47,917 nucleotides of DNA from Planctomicrobium piriforme. Its GTDB lineage: Bacteria; Planctomycetota; Planctomycetia; Planctomycetales; Planctomycetaceae. Shown here one piece after another: positions 26,201 through 33,599 of this stretch. The translations under genes were made by a program, and so were the position numbers. Positions within the stretch are counted from its first letter, which is position 1. Each line of letters starts with the position of its first letter. The DNA lies in the NCBI GenBank assembly GCA_945860955.1, contig CAMATH010000061.1:1-47917 (forward strand), given 5' to 3'. Below the pieces are notes generated by a model. It was given only the letters and a program-made list of their open reading frames with translations. It was not told the origin of the DNA and searched no databases.

Positions 26201-26532
26201 CGTTTGATCAGGCCAATTTGTTCGGCCGTCAACGGCTCTCCCTCGGGTGGCATCTGCGGAACACCGTTCGCCCCCTGGATCGCGTCGAGCAGTAGGCTCT
26301 CCTGGAGATTGCCAGGAACAACCGCCGGCCCGCCGATTCCCCCTTTTTTCGCCAGAGCCGCGGTATCGAGCCGCAACTCGTTCCGTTGTTTCAACGTTCC
26401 ATGACAGGAATAGCACCGGCGTGACAGGATCGGCTTGATATCCTGGGTGTAGTCGACATCCTCTTCGGCCCACGCCCCCAGTGGAAACGAGCCGAGCAGC
26501 ACCAGCAGCGCTGGTAAAAGGGAGCGGAACAT
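23203..26532 (-). CDS. PSD1 / planctomycete cytochrome C protein with inserted LamG-like domain and coiled coil
   Basis: A 1109-residue exported protein with signal peptide (1-22), a haem motif CYSCH (40-44) and DUF1549 (ending near a second CARCHDHMYDP motif). Between DUF1549 and C-terminal DUF1553 sits a large insert. The insert has a concanavalin/DUF1080-like beta-sandwich (from FLDDFSAKKDDAWKVDSGEW) and then a long Ala/Glu/Leu-rich coiled coil (LAEKEYNLRLAEQQLADAER). DUF1553 is seen as LALAQWIANKSNPLTARVAIN and VPQQALALANSSLA. I chose ATG 26530-26532 because the signal peptide begins there; the frame is open to 26658. Unlike the gene at 11560, it has no DUF1501 partner beside it. It is divergent from the seven-gene run at 26781. 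The role is unknown; redox or polysaccharide work at the surface is the usual guess. Confidence 0.93.
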   Translation of the reverse strand: MFRSLLPALLVLLGSFPLGAWAEEDVDYTQDIKPILSRRCYSCHGTLKQRNELRLDTAALAKKGGIGGPAVVPGNLQESLLLDAIQGANGVPQMPPEGEPLTAEQIGLIKRWIETGAKSPSEVVPVDPSKHWAYQPPVRGNPPPASDPAWSQNPIDAYIAAGHSAQGLKASPQAAKNVLLRRVYLDLVGLPPTADELRSFLADNSADAYEKVVDRLLDSPQYGERWGRHWMDVWRYSDWDGYGAEVRESKPHIWRWRDWIVESLNADRGYDQMVREMLAGDELAPEDPQTVRATGFLVRNWFSFNRNVWLDATIEHTSKAFLGTTLNCARCHDHMYDPITQPEYYQFRAFFESHDVRTDRVPDQTDLAKDGLVRVYDAKADTPTFLFRRGDDKQPVTDQPLAAGVPGVFRASDLKVEPVALSPQAYYPGIRDFQQTEAQQLAQRDFENALLKRNEGEARLQEARKTLADFVASQGATPEKKPPTVAFLDDFSAKKDDAWKVDSGEWTWADGKLRQQTIQNAWTGLLAIPPHPTDCVIRVKLKSTGGQMYKSVGICFDYVDSQNFQGVYVSVSGKVQIFHHVKGQDAYPATGMKALPIEVGREYDLQVAVAGRLVNVSVDGALLVAYELPADRPTTGRFGLFTFDASAEFSRVEVTNVPADFALVSKIGEAPVPKNEAQLQQAVVVAERQVAFADRVLATALANRLWVQARIAADKAMFANPPSPQTKELAATAALAEKEYNLRLAEQQLADAERKLAEAKRTPGNVPPITVAEMAIAMATKARQEALEASRQPGEAYTKFGAVYPATSSGRRLALAQWIANKSNPLTARVAINHIWLRHLGSPLVPTVFDFGLNGKAPTHPELLDWLAVELMDHDWKMKPIHRLIVTSQAYQQQSQAKTADDSNKSRDPENLYLWRTNPRRLEAEAVRDATLVASGNLDLTRGGPELDENAGLQTPRRSLYFRNSKEKKMTFLDTFDRPNVVDCYRRSESIVPQQALALANSSLAIAESRRLAARLTEQAGPANETANVAAFITNAFEQILARSPNASERTECEAFLTAQTQKYSQPEGLTKFTAGVAAHVPASDNPHQRARENLVHVLFNHNDFITVR

Positions 26533-26651
26533 TACCTTGGGTCTCCAGCCGGGATCGGTGGCGCGGAACATCACGTGTTGCATCAGCGTGATTTTATGGC
26601 GATTGCGGTCGGGACGCCAGCGGGATGGAATGTGACGAACTTGAAACAATC

Positions 26652-26689
26652 GAGACACGTTGTCTCTGCGTCAGACTGTATGGTACACT
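26652..26689 (+). promoter_or_regulatory. candidate promoter and palindromic operator of the seven-gene operon
   Basis: A perfect palindrome GAGACA-cgt-TGTCTC (26652-26666) overlaps a possible -35 box TTGTCT (26660-26665). A possible -10 box TACACT (26684-26689) follows after 18 bp; both boxes match 4 of 6 consensus. It sits in the divergent gap between the second PSD1 gene and the operon, about 90 bp before the first ATG. The palindrome is certain; its role is inferred. Confidence 0.5.
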
Positions 26690-26780
26690 ACCGTTCCACC
26701 CGAGGGTGACTCAGTTCGTGTTCTGCCGGCCCTGTTGAGGGTTGGGATCCGCTGGTGTCCTCCGCGACGGAAACCACTGC

Positions 26781-29219
26781 ATGACAGGCTCACCTGGACT
26801 CCGCCAAGAAGTCCTCGACGTCCTCGCACAACTTCGCGGCCGGATCCGCAGGTATGTGTTTCTGGAGGGCTTCGCTCTCGTTGTTTGCATCGTCGGGCTG
26901 GCGTTCTGGGTCTCTCTGATTCTCGACTACGGGCTGGAATTGCCTCAAGGAGCCCGCCGGGTTCTGCTGGTTCTAGCAGCCATCGTCACCGCCGCGGCGG
27001 CGATCTGGTACATCGGCCTGCGGGTCGTCCGGGGGTTTCGCAATCGGGCGCTGGCGCTGGTTTTGGAACGGCGTTTTCCCGAACTCAACGAGCGTTTGAT
27101 CACGGCGGTCGACCTCGCGGAAGGGGAACACACGGGACCGCCACTGACGGCGACAATGCTGGCGCAAACGACCAAAGAGGCGACCGACCTGTTGCACAAA
27201 CTGTCGCTGGGCGAAGTCTTCAACTCTTGGCCGTTGTTGCGGGCCGCCGGGCTGGCGTTGTTGCTCCTCGCGTCGATGGGAGGGTTCTACGCTGTCGCCG
27301 GTGACGTGTTTGAGACTTGGTACCAGCGCAATCTGCACTTTTCAGACATCACGTATCATCGCGATACGGAACTGCGGGTGTACGTTTTGGCCGACCCGGG
27401 AGAGCGTCCCGTGGACTTTCAGAACGGTGTCTACAAGCATCCACGAGGAGCCGACTTGGCGCTGGCGGTCGATGTGCTGCCCGAAAAAGTCGTCCCGCGC
27501 GAGGTTCATTATCAATATCGGGGAGTCGAAACCGCGGGGGCCGGCGACGGTTACATGACTCGGGTCGGGGATGGAACCTTTCGCCAGAAGCTCGCCGGAC
27601 TCAAAGATTCGGTGCGGCTCCACGTCCGCGGCGGCGACTTCCGCACCCGACAGCCGCTGTTGGTGCAGGTGGTTGACCCGCCGCAGATCGACCGCGTCAT
27701 GTTACAGTGCCTGTACCCCGATTATATGGGGAAGAACGAACGCGATACCGACGGCAAGACCGTGATGCGGGCGAAAGTGGACGTTCTGGGGGCACAGGTT
27801 TCGCTGCCCGCCGGGACCGACTTTGTCCTCGAAGCCAAGGTGAACAAGCCGTTGGTGGGGGTCCGACTGCAGACCGAGCAATTCGAGCTGTTGTTGACGC
27901 GGGACGGGGCGCAGTTGAAAGTCGGGTCGACCGGCGACGACAGTTCTCCCAAGTTCGACATCGCGGTGACGGAACCCCCCCTGGGAGAAGATGGTTCGGT
28001 CATTAGAATCCCGTTCGTTCTCTCACCAAAGCCGGCCCCGGCGATTGTCGACGACGCCGGCAAACCACTGTGGCCGATCCCCTTGCCCGCCGATGCCGCC
28101 CTGCGATTTCGGCTGCACGACGAAGATGACATTAAGAGTTCAGAACCGGTGCGGCTGAATGTCACCGCGATTCTCGATCAACCGCCGCAGGTCGACGTGC
28201 GTCTGAAAGGGATCGGCACATCGATCACCCGTCAGGCGACGATTCCGCTGGTCGGACAGATTCGCGATGCGGAAGAGGGGAGCCAGGTGTATGGCATGAT
28301 CGACGATTACGGCGTTGTCGAGTCGCGATTTGACTATCGGATCGAAGGCGGAGCCGCCGCTCCGACCGAGGAATTCAAAACGCGACCGTTTAACAGTCCC
28401 GCCAATGGTCGGATGGAAGTTCCGGTTACCGAACGATTCTCCGTTCTTGATCTCGATGTGGCCGTCGGTCAGAAACTCACGCTGAAAGTGGTCGCCCGCG
28501 ATGGGGATACACTCACGGGACCGCACTCGTCTTCCAGCACGGCGTACAACTTTCAAATTGTCTCCGACGACGAATTGATCGCACTGGTCGCGGTCAAGGA
28601 GTTGAACATCCGTCGGCGTTTTGAACAGATTCTGGAAGAGGTCAAAAACAACCGGAAGGATCTCTTGCTACATCGGACCCGACTCGAAGAAGCGAAGCCG
28701 TTGCGTGCGAAGGCCGACGGTCAGCGGACCAAGGAAGAGGCCGAGCGACTGGCGGTGCTGGAGACGGGGGCACTGACTTCGGTCGACCGGGGTGTTTCGG
28801 GGATCCGCAAGAATCACAACGAGACACAGTCGATTGAAGAGGAATTTCGAGATGTGCGGGACGAACTCGACAACAATTCGATTCCCGACGTGCGTCCCAT
28901 GCTCGAGCGGATCGAGAATGGCATCGTGAAACCGCTGCATGAGATCAACACCATCGATTACAACGATTGCGATGATTTGTTGATCAAACTGCGGGAAGCG
29001 CTGGAGCAGCAGGCGGATCCATTTCCTCCGTTCGAGGCGGCCGCCGACCAGCTCGGCAAGACGATTGAACGTTTGGAAGCGGTGTTGGCCCAGATGCTGA
29101 AGAACGAAGACTACAACAAAGTGTTGGAGATGCTGCGGAGTGTGATCCGTGGCCAGGAAGACCTGAAGAAGCAGACCGAAATCGAACGCAAGAAGAAGCT
29201 CATTGAGGGATTGAAGTAG
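26781..29219 (+). CDS. DUF4175-like membrane protein
   Basis: An 812-residue protein with two N-terminal spans (about 27-47 and 61-81) and a third at about 153-173. A long extracytoplasmic part of beta-rich segments follows (about 190-610), then a helical C-terminus rich in Glu/Arg (about 610-812, RRFEQILEEVKNNRKDLLL). The stretch between the spans, ALVLERRFPELNERLITAVDL, is a hallmark of DUF4175-like proteins found in planctomycete envelope gene clusters. The function is unknown. I chose ATG 26781, where a basic helix leads into the first span. It is the first gene of a same-strand run reaching 37824; the next gene starts 34 bp after its stop. Confidence 0.8.
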   Translation: MTGSPGLRQEVLDVLAQLRGRIRRYVFLEGFALVVCIVGLAFWVSLILDYGLELPQGARRVLLVLAAIVTAAAAIWYIGLRVVRGFRNRALALVLERRFPELNERLITAVDLAEGEHTGPPLTATMLAQTTKEATDLLHKLSLGEVFNSWPLLRAAGLALLLLASMGGFYAVAGDVFETWYQRNLHFSDITYHRDTELRVYVLADPGERPVDFQNGVYKHPRGADLALAVDVLPEKVVPREVHYQYRGVETAGAGDGYMTRVGDGTFRQKLAGLKDSVRLHVRGGDFRTRQPLLVQVVDPPQIDRVMLQCLYPDYMGKNERDTDGKTVMRAKVDVLGAQVSLPAGTDFVLEAKVNKPLVGVRLQTEQFELLLTRDGAQLKVGSTGDDSSPKFDIAVTEPPLGEDGSVIRIPFVLSPKPAPAIVDDAGKPLWPIPLPADAALRFRLHDEDDIKSSEPVRLNVTAILDQPPQVDVRLKGIGTSITRQATIPLVGQIRDAEEGSQVYGMIDDYGVVESRFDYRIEGGAAAPTEEFKTRPFNSPANGRMEVPVTERFSVLDLDVAVGQKLTLKVVARDGDTLTGPHSSSSTAYNFQIVSDDELIALVAVKELNIRRRFEQILEEVKNNRKDLLLHRTRLEEAKPLRAKADGQRTKEEAERLAVLETGALTSVDRGVSGIRKNHNETQSIEEEFRDVRDELDNNSIPDVRPMLERIENGIVKPLHEINTIDYNDCDDLLIKLREALEQQADPFPPFEAAADQLGKTIERLEAVLAQMLKNEDYNKVLEMLRSVIRGQEDLKKQTEIERKKKLIEGLK

Positions 29220-29253
29220 TTCGTCCCTCGCCGACTTTCCGGGAGTCCAGTCG

Positions 29254-31206
29254 ATGTCGAATATGTCACGCGCGATCTTGGTACGACTGTCGTTGGCGGT
29301 CGGTTTGTTCTGTTTGGTCGGATGGACCGGCTCCTCACTTCGGGGTGACGACGCCCCGGCGAAGGGGGCACCGGCACAGGAAACTCTGCCGAAGGAGGCC
29401 CCGGCCGCAGAGGGGGCCGCGTCGGACGCAGCTCCTGGTGCCCCGGGAGAAGCGGCACCTGTCGCTGGATTGTCTTCGTCTCAAGAGTCGCTGCAACGAC
29501 AGTACAAACGGTTCGAAGAGGGGCTTTACCGGATCGCCGAGGGACTGAGGAAGAGCGATCCCGAACGAGCCGACCTGCTGTTGCGGGCGATTGGCAAAAG
29601 CAAAGAGGAACGGATTGGTACTCAAATGAGCGAACTGGCCACGCTGTTGCGGGGCCAGAAGCTGGGGGATGCAATCGAGCGGCAGGAAGATCTGATCGGC
29701 AATCTGCAGACCATTCTCGATCTCTTGCTGAGTGAAGACCGGCAGAAGGAATTGAAGGACGAACAAAAGCGGATCAAGGCGTACCTTGAAGAAGTCAACA
29801 AACTGATCGGCAAGGAAAAGGGGAACCGCGCCGATAACGAACGGGGCGTTCCGCTCGACGATGTCGAGGCCCAGCAGAAGAAGATCCAGGACCAGACCGA
29901 CGCCCTGCAACGGAAGATCAACAAAGACGACGAGGCCAAAGCCGCCAAGTCGCAATCCAAGTCCGGTGATAGCGGAGCGAAGTCCCCGAACGGCAAGCCG
30001 ACCGACCCGATGCCCGGCGACAAGTCGGGTGAAAAGAACGGCGACAAATCCGGCGACAAGCCGGGAGAAGATAAACCGGGGGATAAGTCCGGGGACAAAA
30101 ATGGAGACAAGTCGGGCGACAAATCCGGTGAAAAGAAGGAAGGGGACACGCCCGCGGAGAAGTCCGGTGAAAAGTCGGGAGAGAAGAAAGAGGGAGACAA
30201 GCCCGGCGACAAATCACGTGACAAGCCCGGTGACAAGTCGGGGGAAGCAAAGCCCGGTGAACCCAAAGAGGGGGAAGGAAAACCGAGCGAAGGAAAGCCC
30301 AGTGAGGGAGAGCCTCAGGAGGGTAAGCCGCAATCCGGTCAACCGCAGCCTGGGCAGCCTCAGCAGGGTCAACCGGGTCAAAGCGGCCCGAAAACTCCCG
30401 GCCGAGAGGAACTCGAACGGGCCAAGGAAGCGATGGAACGGGCAATCGAGAACCTGAAGAAGAACAAACGTCACGACGCCTCGGACGATCAGGACGACGC
30501 GCTGGCGGAACTGCAACGGGCCAAAGATAAGCTCGAAGAAATCCTGCGGCAGTTGCGCGAAGAAGAAAAAGAACGCTTCCTCGCGATGCTGGAGGCCCGC
30601 TTCCAGCGGATGTTGACGATGCAACTGCTGGTCTACGATGGAACGATCAAGTTGTCGCGAACGTCGGCTGCGGACCGAGCCGAGAAGCACTCGGCGCGGG
30701 CTTTGCAACTGGCGCGGCAGGAAGACGAAATCGCTTTGGAGGCAACGAAGGCGGTTACGCTGCTGCGTGAGGAGGGAACCGCCGTCGCGTTTCCTGAAGC
30801 GGTCGAGATGATGCGGGACGACATGCGACACGTCTCCCGGCGGTTGGAAAAGACCGATGTGGGAGAAGTGACGCAAGCGGTCGAAAAGGACATCATCGAC
30901 GCGCTCGAAGAAATGATCGACGCTCTTCAAAAGGAGATGGAGAAGAGCAAAAAGAAGGACAAGCAACAGCAGCAGCAACAGGATCAGCAGCAACAGGATC
31001 CCGAACTGGTTGACAAGCTCGCTGAACTCAAAATGCTGCGAACGCTGCAACTGCGAATCAACAATCGCACCCGAAGACTGGGTCGTGAAGTCGACGGAGA
31101 GCAGGCGAAGCAGGCTGAAGTGGTCGACCAGCTCCAGGAGCTGGCCGAGCGCCAGGCGCGTGTTCAGAAAGCGACCTACGACATCGCGACCGGTCGTAAC
31201 AAGTAA
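29254..31206 (+). CDS. exported coiled-coil protein with Lys/Ser/Gly/Asp repeat tract
   Basis: A 650-residue protein of unknown family. A hydrophobic leader (about 8-25) is followed by an Ala/Pro/Glu-rich stretch and a helical region (LRGQKLGDAIERQEDLIGNLQ). Next is a low-complexity tract of GDKSG/GEKSG-type repeats turning into GKPSEG and Gln/Pro-rich repeats (about 250-378). The rest is long coiled coils with a glutamine run near residue 575 and a helical end (LQLRINNRTRRLGREVDG). Such proteins are likely extended and surface- or wall-associated. The ATG at 29254 has GGGAG eight bases upstream. It is second in the operon; its length and coiled coils suggest a partner or spacer for the preceding membrane protein. 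Confidence 0.8.
   Translation: MSNMSRAILVRLSLAVGLFCLVGWTGSSLRGDDAPAKGAPAQETLPKEAPAAEGAASDAAPGAPGEAAPVAGLSSSQESLQRQYKRFEEGLYRIAEGLRKSDPERADLLLRAIGKSKEERIGTQMSELATLLRGQKLGDAIERQEDLIGNLQTILDLLLSEDRQKELKDEQKRIKAYLEEVNKLIGKEKGNRADNERGVPLDDVEAQQKKIQDQTDALQRKINKDDEAKAAKSQSKSGDSGAKSPNGKPTDPMPGDKSGEKNGDKSGDKPGEDKPGDKSGDKNGDKSGDKSGEKKEGDTPAEKSGEKSGEKKEGDKPGDKSRDKPGDKSGEAKPGEPKEGEGKPSEGKPSEGEPQEGKPQSGQPQPGQPQQGQPGQSGPKTPGREELERAKEAMERAIENLKKNKRHDASDDQDDALAELQRAKDKLEEILRQLREEEKERFLAMLEARFQRMLTMQLLVYDGTIKLSRTSAADRAEKHSARALQLARQEDEIALEATKAVTLLREEGTAVAFPEAVEMMRDDMRHVSRRLEKTDVGEVTQAVEKDIIDALEEMIDALQKEMEKSKKKDKQQQQQQDQQQQDPELVDKLAELKMLRTLQLRINNRTRRLGREVDGEQAKQAEVVDQLQELAERQARVQKATYDIATGRNK
30004..30380 (+). 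repeat. degenerate coding repeat tract (GDKSG units, then Gln/Pro/Gly units)
   Basis: In-frame imperfect tandem repeats of 12-15 bases encode GDKSG, GEKSG, GDKPG and GEKKEG units. From about 30240 they become GEPKEGEGKPSEGKP-type units and then QPGQPQQGQ. The units differ at third positions, so the tract is old or under selection for the peptide and is not a recent DNA expansion. Confidence 0.85.
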
Positions 31207-31310
31207 CGAACGCGTTCTCGATTGCTGCGCACTGTGGCCTAATTGTGACACGTAACACAACCACCAAATTCCGCCTCGCGTCCCTGCGATCCCCTGGGGG
31301 GAATGACTTT

Positions 31311-32435
31311 ATGACCGCGACACGATTTTCGAACCAGACGCTGACGTTCCTGACGGTCGCCCTCGCGATGCTGCTGGCGGCCAACGCTCAGGGATTCGCG
31401 GAGGAGACGGTTCAGGAAGGGACACCGCCAGCCGCTGCCCCGGCCGACCCGGCGGCACCGGCTGCCCCCGCCCCCCCGGTGCTGGTCGCGCCACCGTCGG
31501 CCGAGACGGTCCGGGGAAAAATCACCGCTTGGCTGGCCCAGCGCGGTACGACGGACGCCGGTCTGGTCGAGAAGATCGCCCAACTTTGGACGCTGGGTGA
31601 TGAGCAGCGAACTCCGGAAGAACTCTTCGAACTGGCGATCGCCACACTGTCTGAAGTCGACGCCGACACGAAGGCGTTTGTCGACGCCTGTGGCCTGACT
31701 GCCCCGCCATTGCTCCCGCCCGAACCGAAGCTGCTGGAGCGAGTGACCGAGGGACCGTTCTACACAGCGAACCTGGGTCTGTTCTACGCCAAGTATCTGG
31801 TCCATCGGCAGATGTTCGACGAAGCGCTCGCCCTGCTGGAGACGCTGCCCGCCACCGAGGTGGTCGACCCGGCAGCGCTCTTGTTTTCGAAAGCGGTCTG
31901 CCAGCACCACCTGCTGCAAAAAGCTCCTGGCCTGGCGACAATCGAACAGCTCTTGAAGAACACCACCGGTGTGCCGATGCGGTACGCCACTTTGGCGTCG
32001 CTCATGCAGTACGATCTCGAGTCGCTGCAAGACAAATCGCTGGATGAAGTCGCGAAGCGCATGTTTGACGTGGAACGTCGGCTGAAGCTCGCCCGCACGG
32101 GAGAAAAAGTTCAGAAGCGCGAAGAAGAGGTGATCACCACGCTGGATGAGATCATCAAGAAGATCGAGGAACAGCAAGGCGGTGGCGGAGGTTCCGGGGG
32201 AAACAGTAATAAGTCATCGGCCCCCGCGCAGGACAGCGTGATCAAGGGTTCGACCGCGCCCGGCAACGTCGATCCCAAGAAATTCAAGAATACGGGGGAG
32301 TGGGGAGATCTCCCGCCGAAGGAGCGGAGCAAGGCCAAAGAGGACATCGCACGCAAGTTCGGGGCGCACTACGCCGAGGCGGTGGAGAAATTCAACGTAA
32401 AACAAGCGGGTCGTCCCGCGCGGAAAGACAAGTAG
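31311..32435 (+). CDS. exported helical protein of unknown function
   Basis: A 374-residue protein. A signal peptide (about 1-30, TLTFLTVALAMLLAANAQGFA) leads into an Ala/Pro-rich linker and then a helical region that resembles TPR-type repeats (LFYAKYLVHRQMFDEALALLETLPATEVVDPAALLFSKAV). A Gly-rich linker follows. The end, EWGDLPPKERSKAKEDIARKF, is like the short LPPxxR tail seen in other planctomycete envelope-cluster proteins. The start is ATG 31311, preceded by a G-rich ribosome-binding site; GTG 31245 would add 22 residues before the signal peptide. The next gene starts 6 bp after the stop, so the two are surely co-transcribed. Confidence 0.75.
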   Translation: MTATRFSNQTLTFLTVALAMLLAANAQGFAEETVQEGTPPAAAPADPAAPAAPAPPVLVAPPSAETVRGKITAWLAQRGTTDAGLVEKIAQLWTLGDEQRTPEELFELAIATLSEVDADTKAFVDACGLTAPPLLPPEPKLLERVTEGPFYTANLGLFYAKYLVHRQMFDEALALLETLPATEVVDPAALLFSKAVCQHHLLQKAPGLATIEQLLKNTTGVPMRYATLASLMQYDLESLQDKSLDEVAKRMFDVERRLKLARTGEKVQKREEEVITTLDEIIKKIEEQQGGGGGSGGNSNKSSAPAQDSVIKGSTAPGNVDPKKFKNTGEWGDLPPKERSKAKEDIARKFGAHYAEAVEKFNVKQAGRPARKDK

Positions 32436-32441
32436 CCCCCC

Positions 32442-33599
32442 ATGTTTCAAGCGCTGCTGCTGTCGCTGGCGTTCGCCGCCCTTCCGCCCGCGGAGGTGGA
32501 AACCATCGTGGGGGATCGACTTGTCGGCGAACTCGTGGAGTTGAACGACGAGTCGCTGGTTTTGAAGGTCGGAACCGAATCGCGCACGATCAAAAGTTCG
32601 CTCGTCCTGGAGATTCGGCAGCCTGTTCCGGTGGTGCCCCTGCCCCCCGGCCCGCGGGTGGAGTTGCTGGATGGTTCCCGCCTGTCGTGCAAAGAGGTGA
32701 CGGTCGGACGGGACCGGGCGCGGCTCACGCTCCATTCGGGTGCGGAAACCCAACTCCCCACAAACCGGGTCGCCTCGATTCGCTTGGGCGAGTCATCGCC
32801 TGCTCTCGACGACGCGTGGAACTCGCTCAAAGATCGTGAATCCAAAAACGATCTCCTGGTGGTTCGCAAAGACGATGTGTTGGACTTTCTGCCGGGCGTC
32901 GCGGGGGAATTCGGAGAGAAGATCACTTTTTTGGTCGACGGCGAAGAATTGCCAGTGTCGCGCGACCGCGTTTATGGTGTGGTCTACCGCAAACGCAACA
33001 TCGCCGCCGCGAAGGTGACTTGCCAGCTCCGCTTGGCGACGGGAGACTCGCTGCAGGCACTGGGAGCGACGCTCGCTGACGGGGAATACAAAATCCGACT
33101 GGCAGGGAACGTGGAATTGAAAATTCCCGCCGACCAGGTGGCGGCTCTCGACTTCAGCGCGGGAAAAGTGCGTTACCTGTCTCAAATGGAGCCGCGCGAC
33201 AAAAAGCTGGTTCCTCTGTTCGACCTGCCCCGCGACGTCGAGCGGGATCGGAGCGTTCTGGGTTCGCCTTTGACTCTTGGGGGAAAGGTGTATTCGCGCG
33301 GTTTGGGGATCTTTCCTCAAACGCGGTTGAAATACCGGATCGGGGGGGAGTTCGCGCGATTTCGCGCGGTGGCGGGGATTGACGACGCGGCCCCGCGACT
33401 GAAGACTTCGGTCCATCTAACAATTTCCGGCGACGGGAAACCGCTCTATGACGCCGAGATCGTGCCGGCGGACGCACCCCGGACAATTGATCTCGATGTC
33501 ACGGGTGTGCGTGAACTCGATTTGCTGGTCGACTTTGGAGAAGACCAGCTCAACATCGGCGACTTCCTCGATCTGGCGGATGCCAAGCTGACGAAATGA
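32442..33599 (+). CDS. exported protein with C-terminal NPCBM domain
   Basis: A 385-residue protein with a short leader (MFQALLLSLAFAALPPAEV). A beta-rich N-terminal half of unknown family carries repeated small beta modules (VGDRLVGELVELNDESLVLKV; LLDGSRLSCKEV). The C-terminal part (about 255-385) matches the NPCBM carbohydrate-binding pattern: GGKVYSRGLGIFPQTRLKYRI, FRAVAGIDDAA, VHLTISGDGKPLYD and a VRELDLLVDFGED strand. NPCBM modules bind glycans, so it may anchor to wall or capsule polysaccharide. The stop codon overlaps the ATG of the following HtrA gene (ATGA), which indicates translational coupling. Confidence 0.82.
   Translation: MFQALLLSLAFAALPPAEVETIVGDRLVGELVELNDESLVLKVGTESRTIKSSLVLEIRQPVPVVPLPPGPRVELLDGSRLSCKEVTVGRDRARLTLHSGAETQLPTNRVASIRLGESSPALDDAWNSLKDRESKNDLLVVRKDDVLDFLPGVAGEFGEKITFLVDGEELPVSRDRVYGVVYRKRNIAAAKVTCQLRLATGDSLQALGATLADGEYKIRLAGNVELKIPADQVAALDFSAGKVRYLSQMEPRDKKLVPLFDLPRDVERDRSVLGSPLTLGGKVYSRGLGIFPQTRLKYRIGGEFARFRAVAGIDDAAPRLKTSVHLTISGDGKPLYDAEIVPADAPRTIDLDVTGVRELDLLVDFGEDQLNIGDFLDLADAKLTK

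Noticed and set aside
24940-26295. Plus-strand open frame of 451 codons opposite the second PSD1 gene
   Set aside because: Shadow of the PSD1 gene, which has haem motifs and DUF1549; no independent start signal or domain in the antisense frame.
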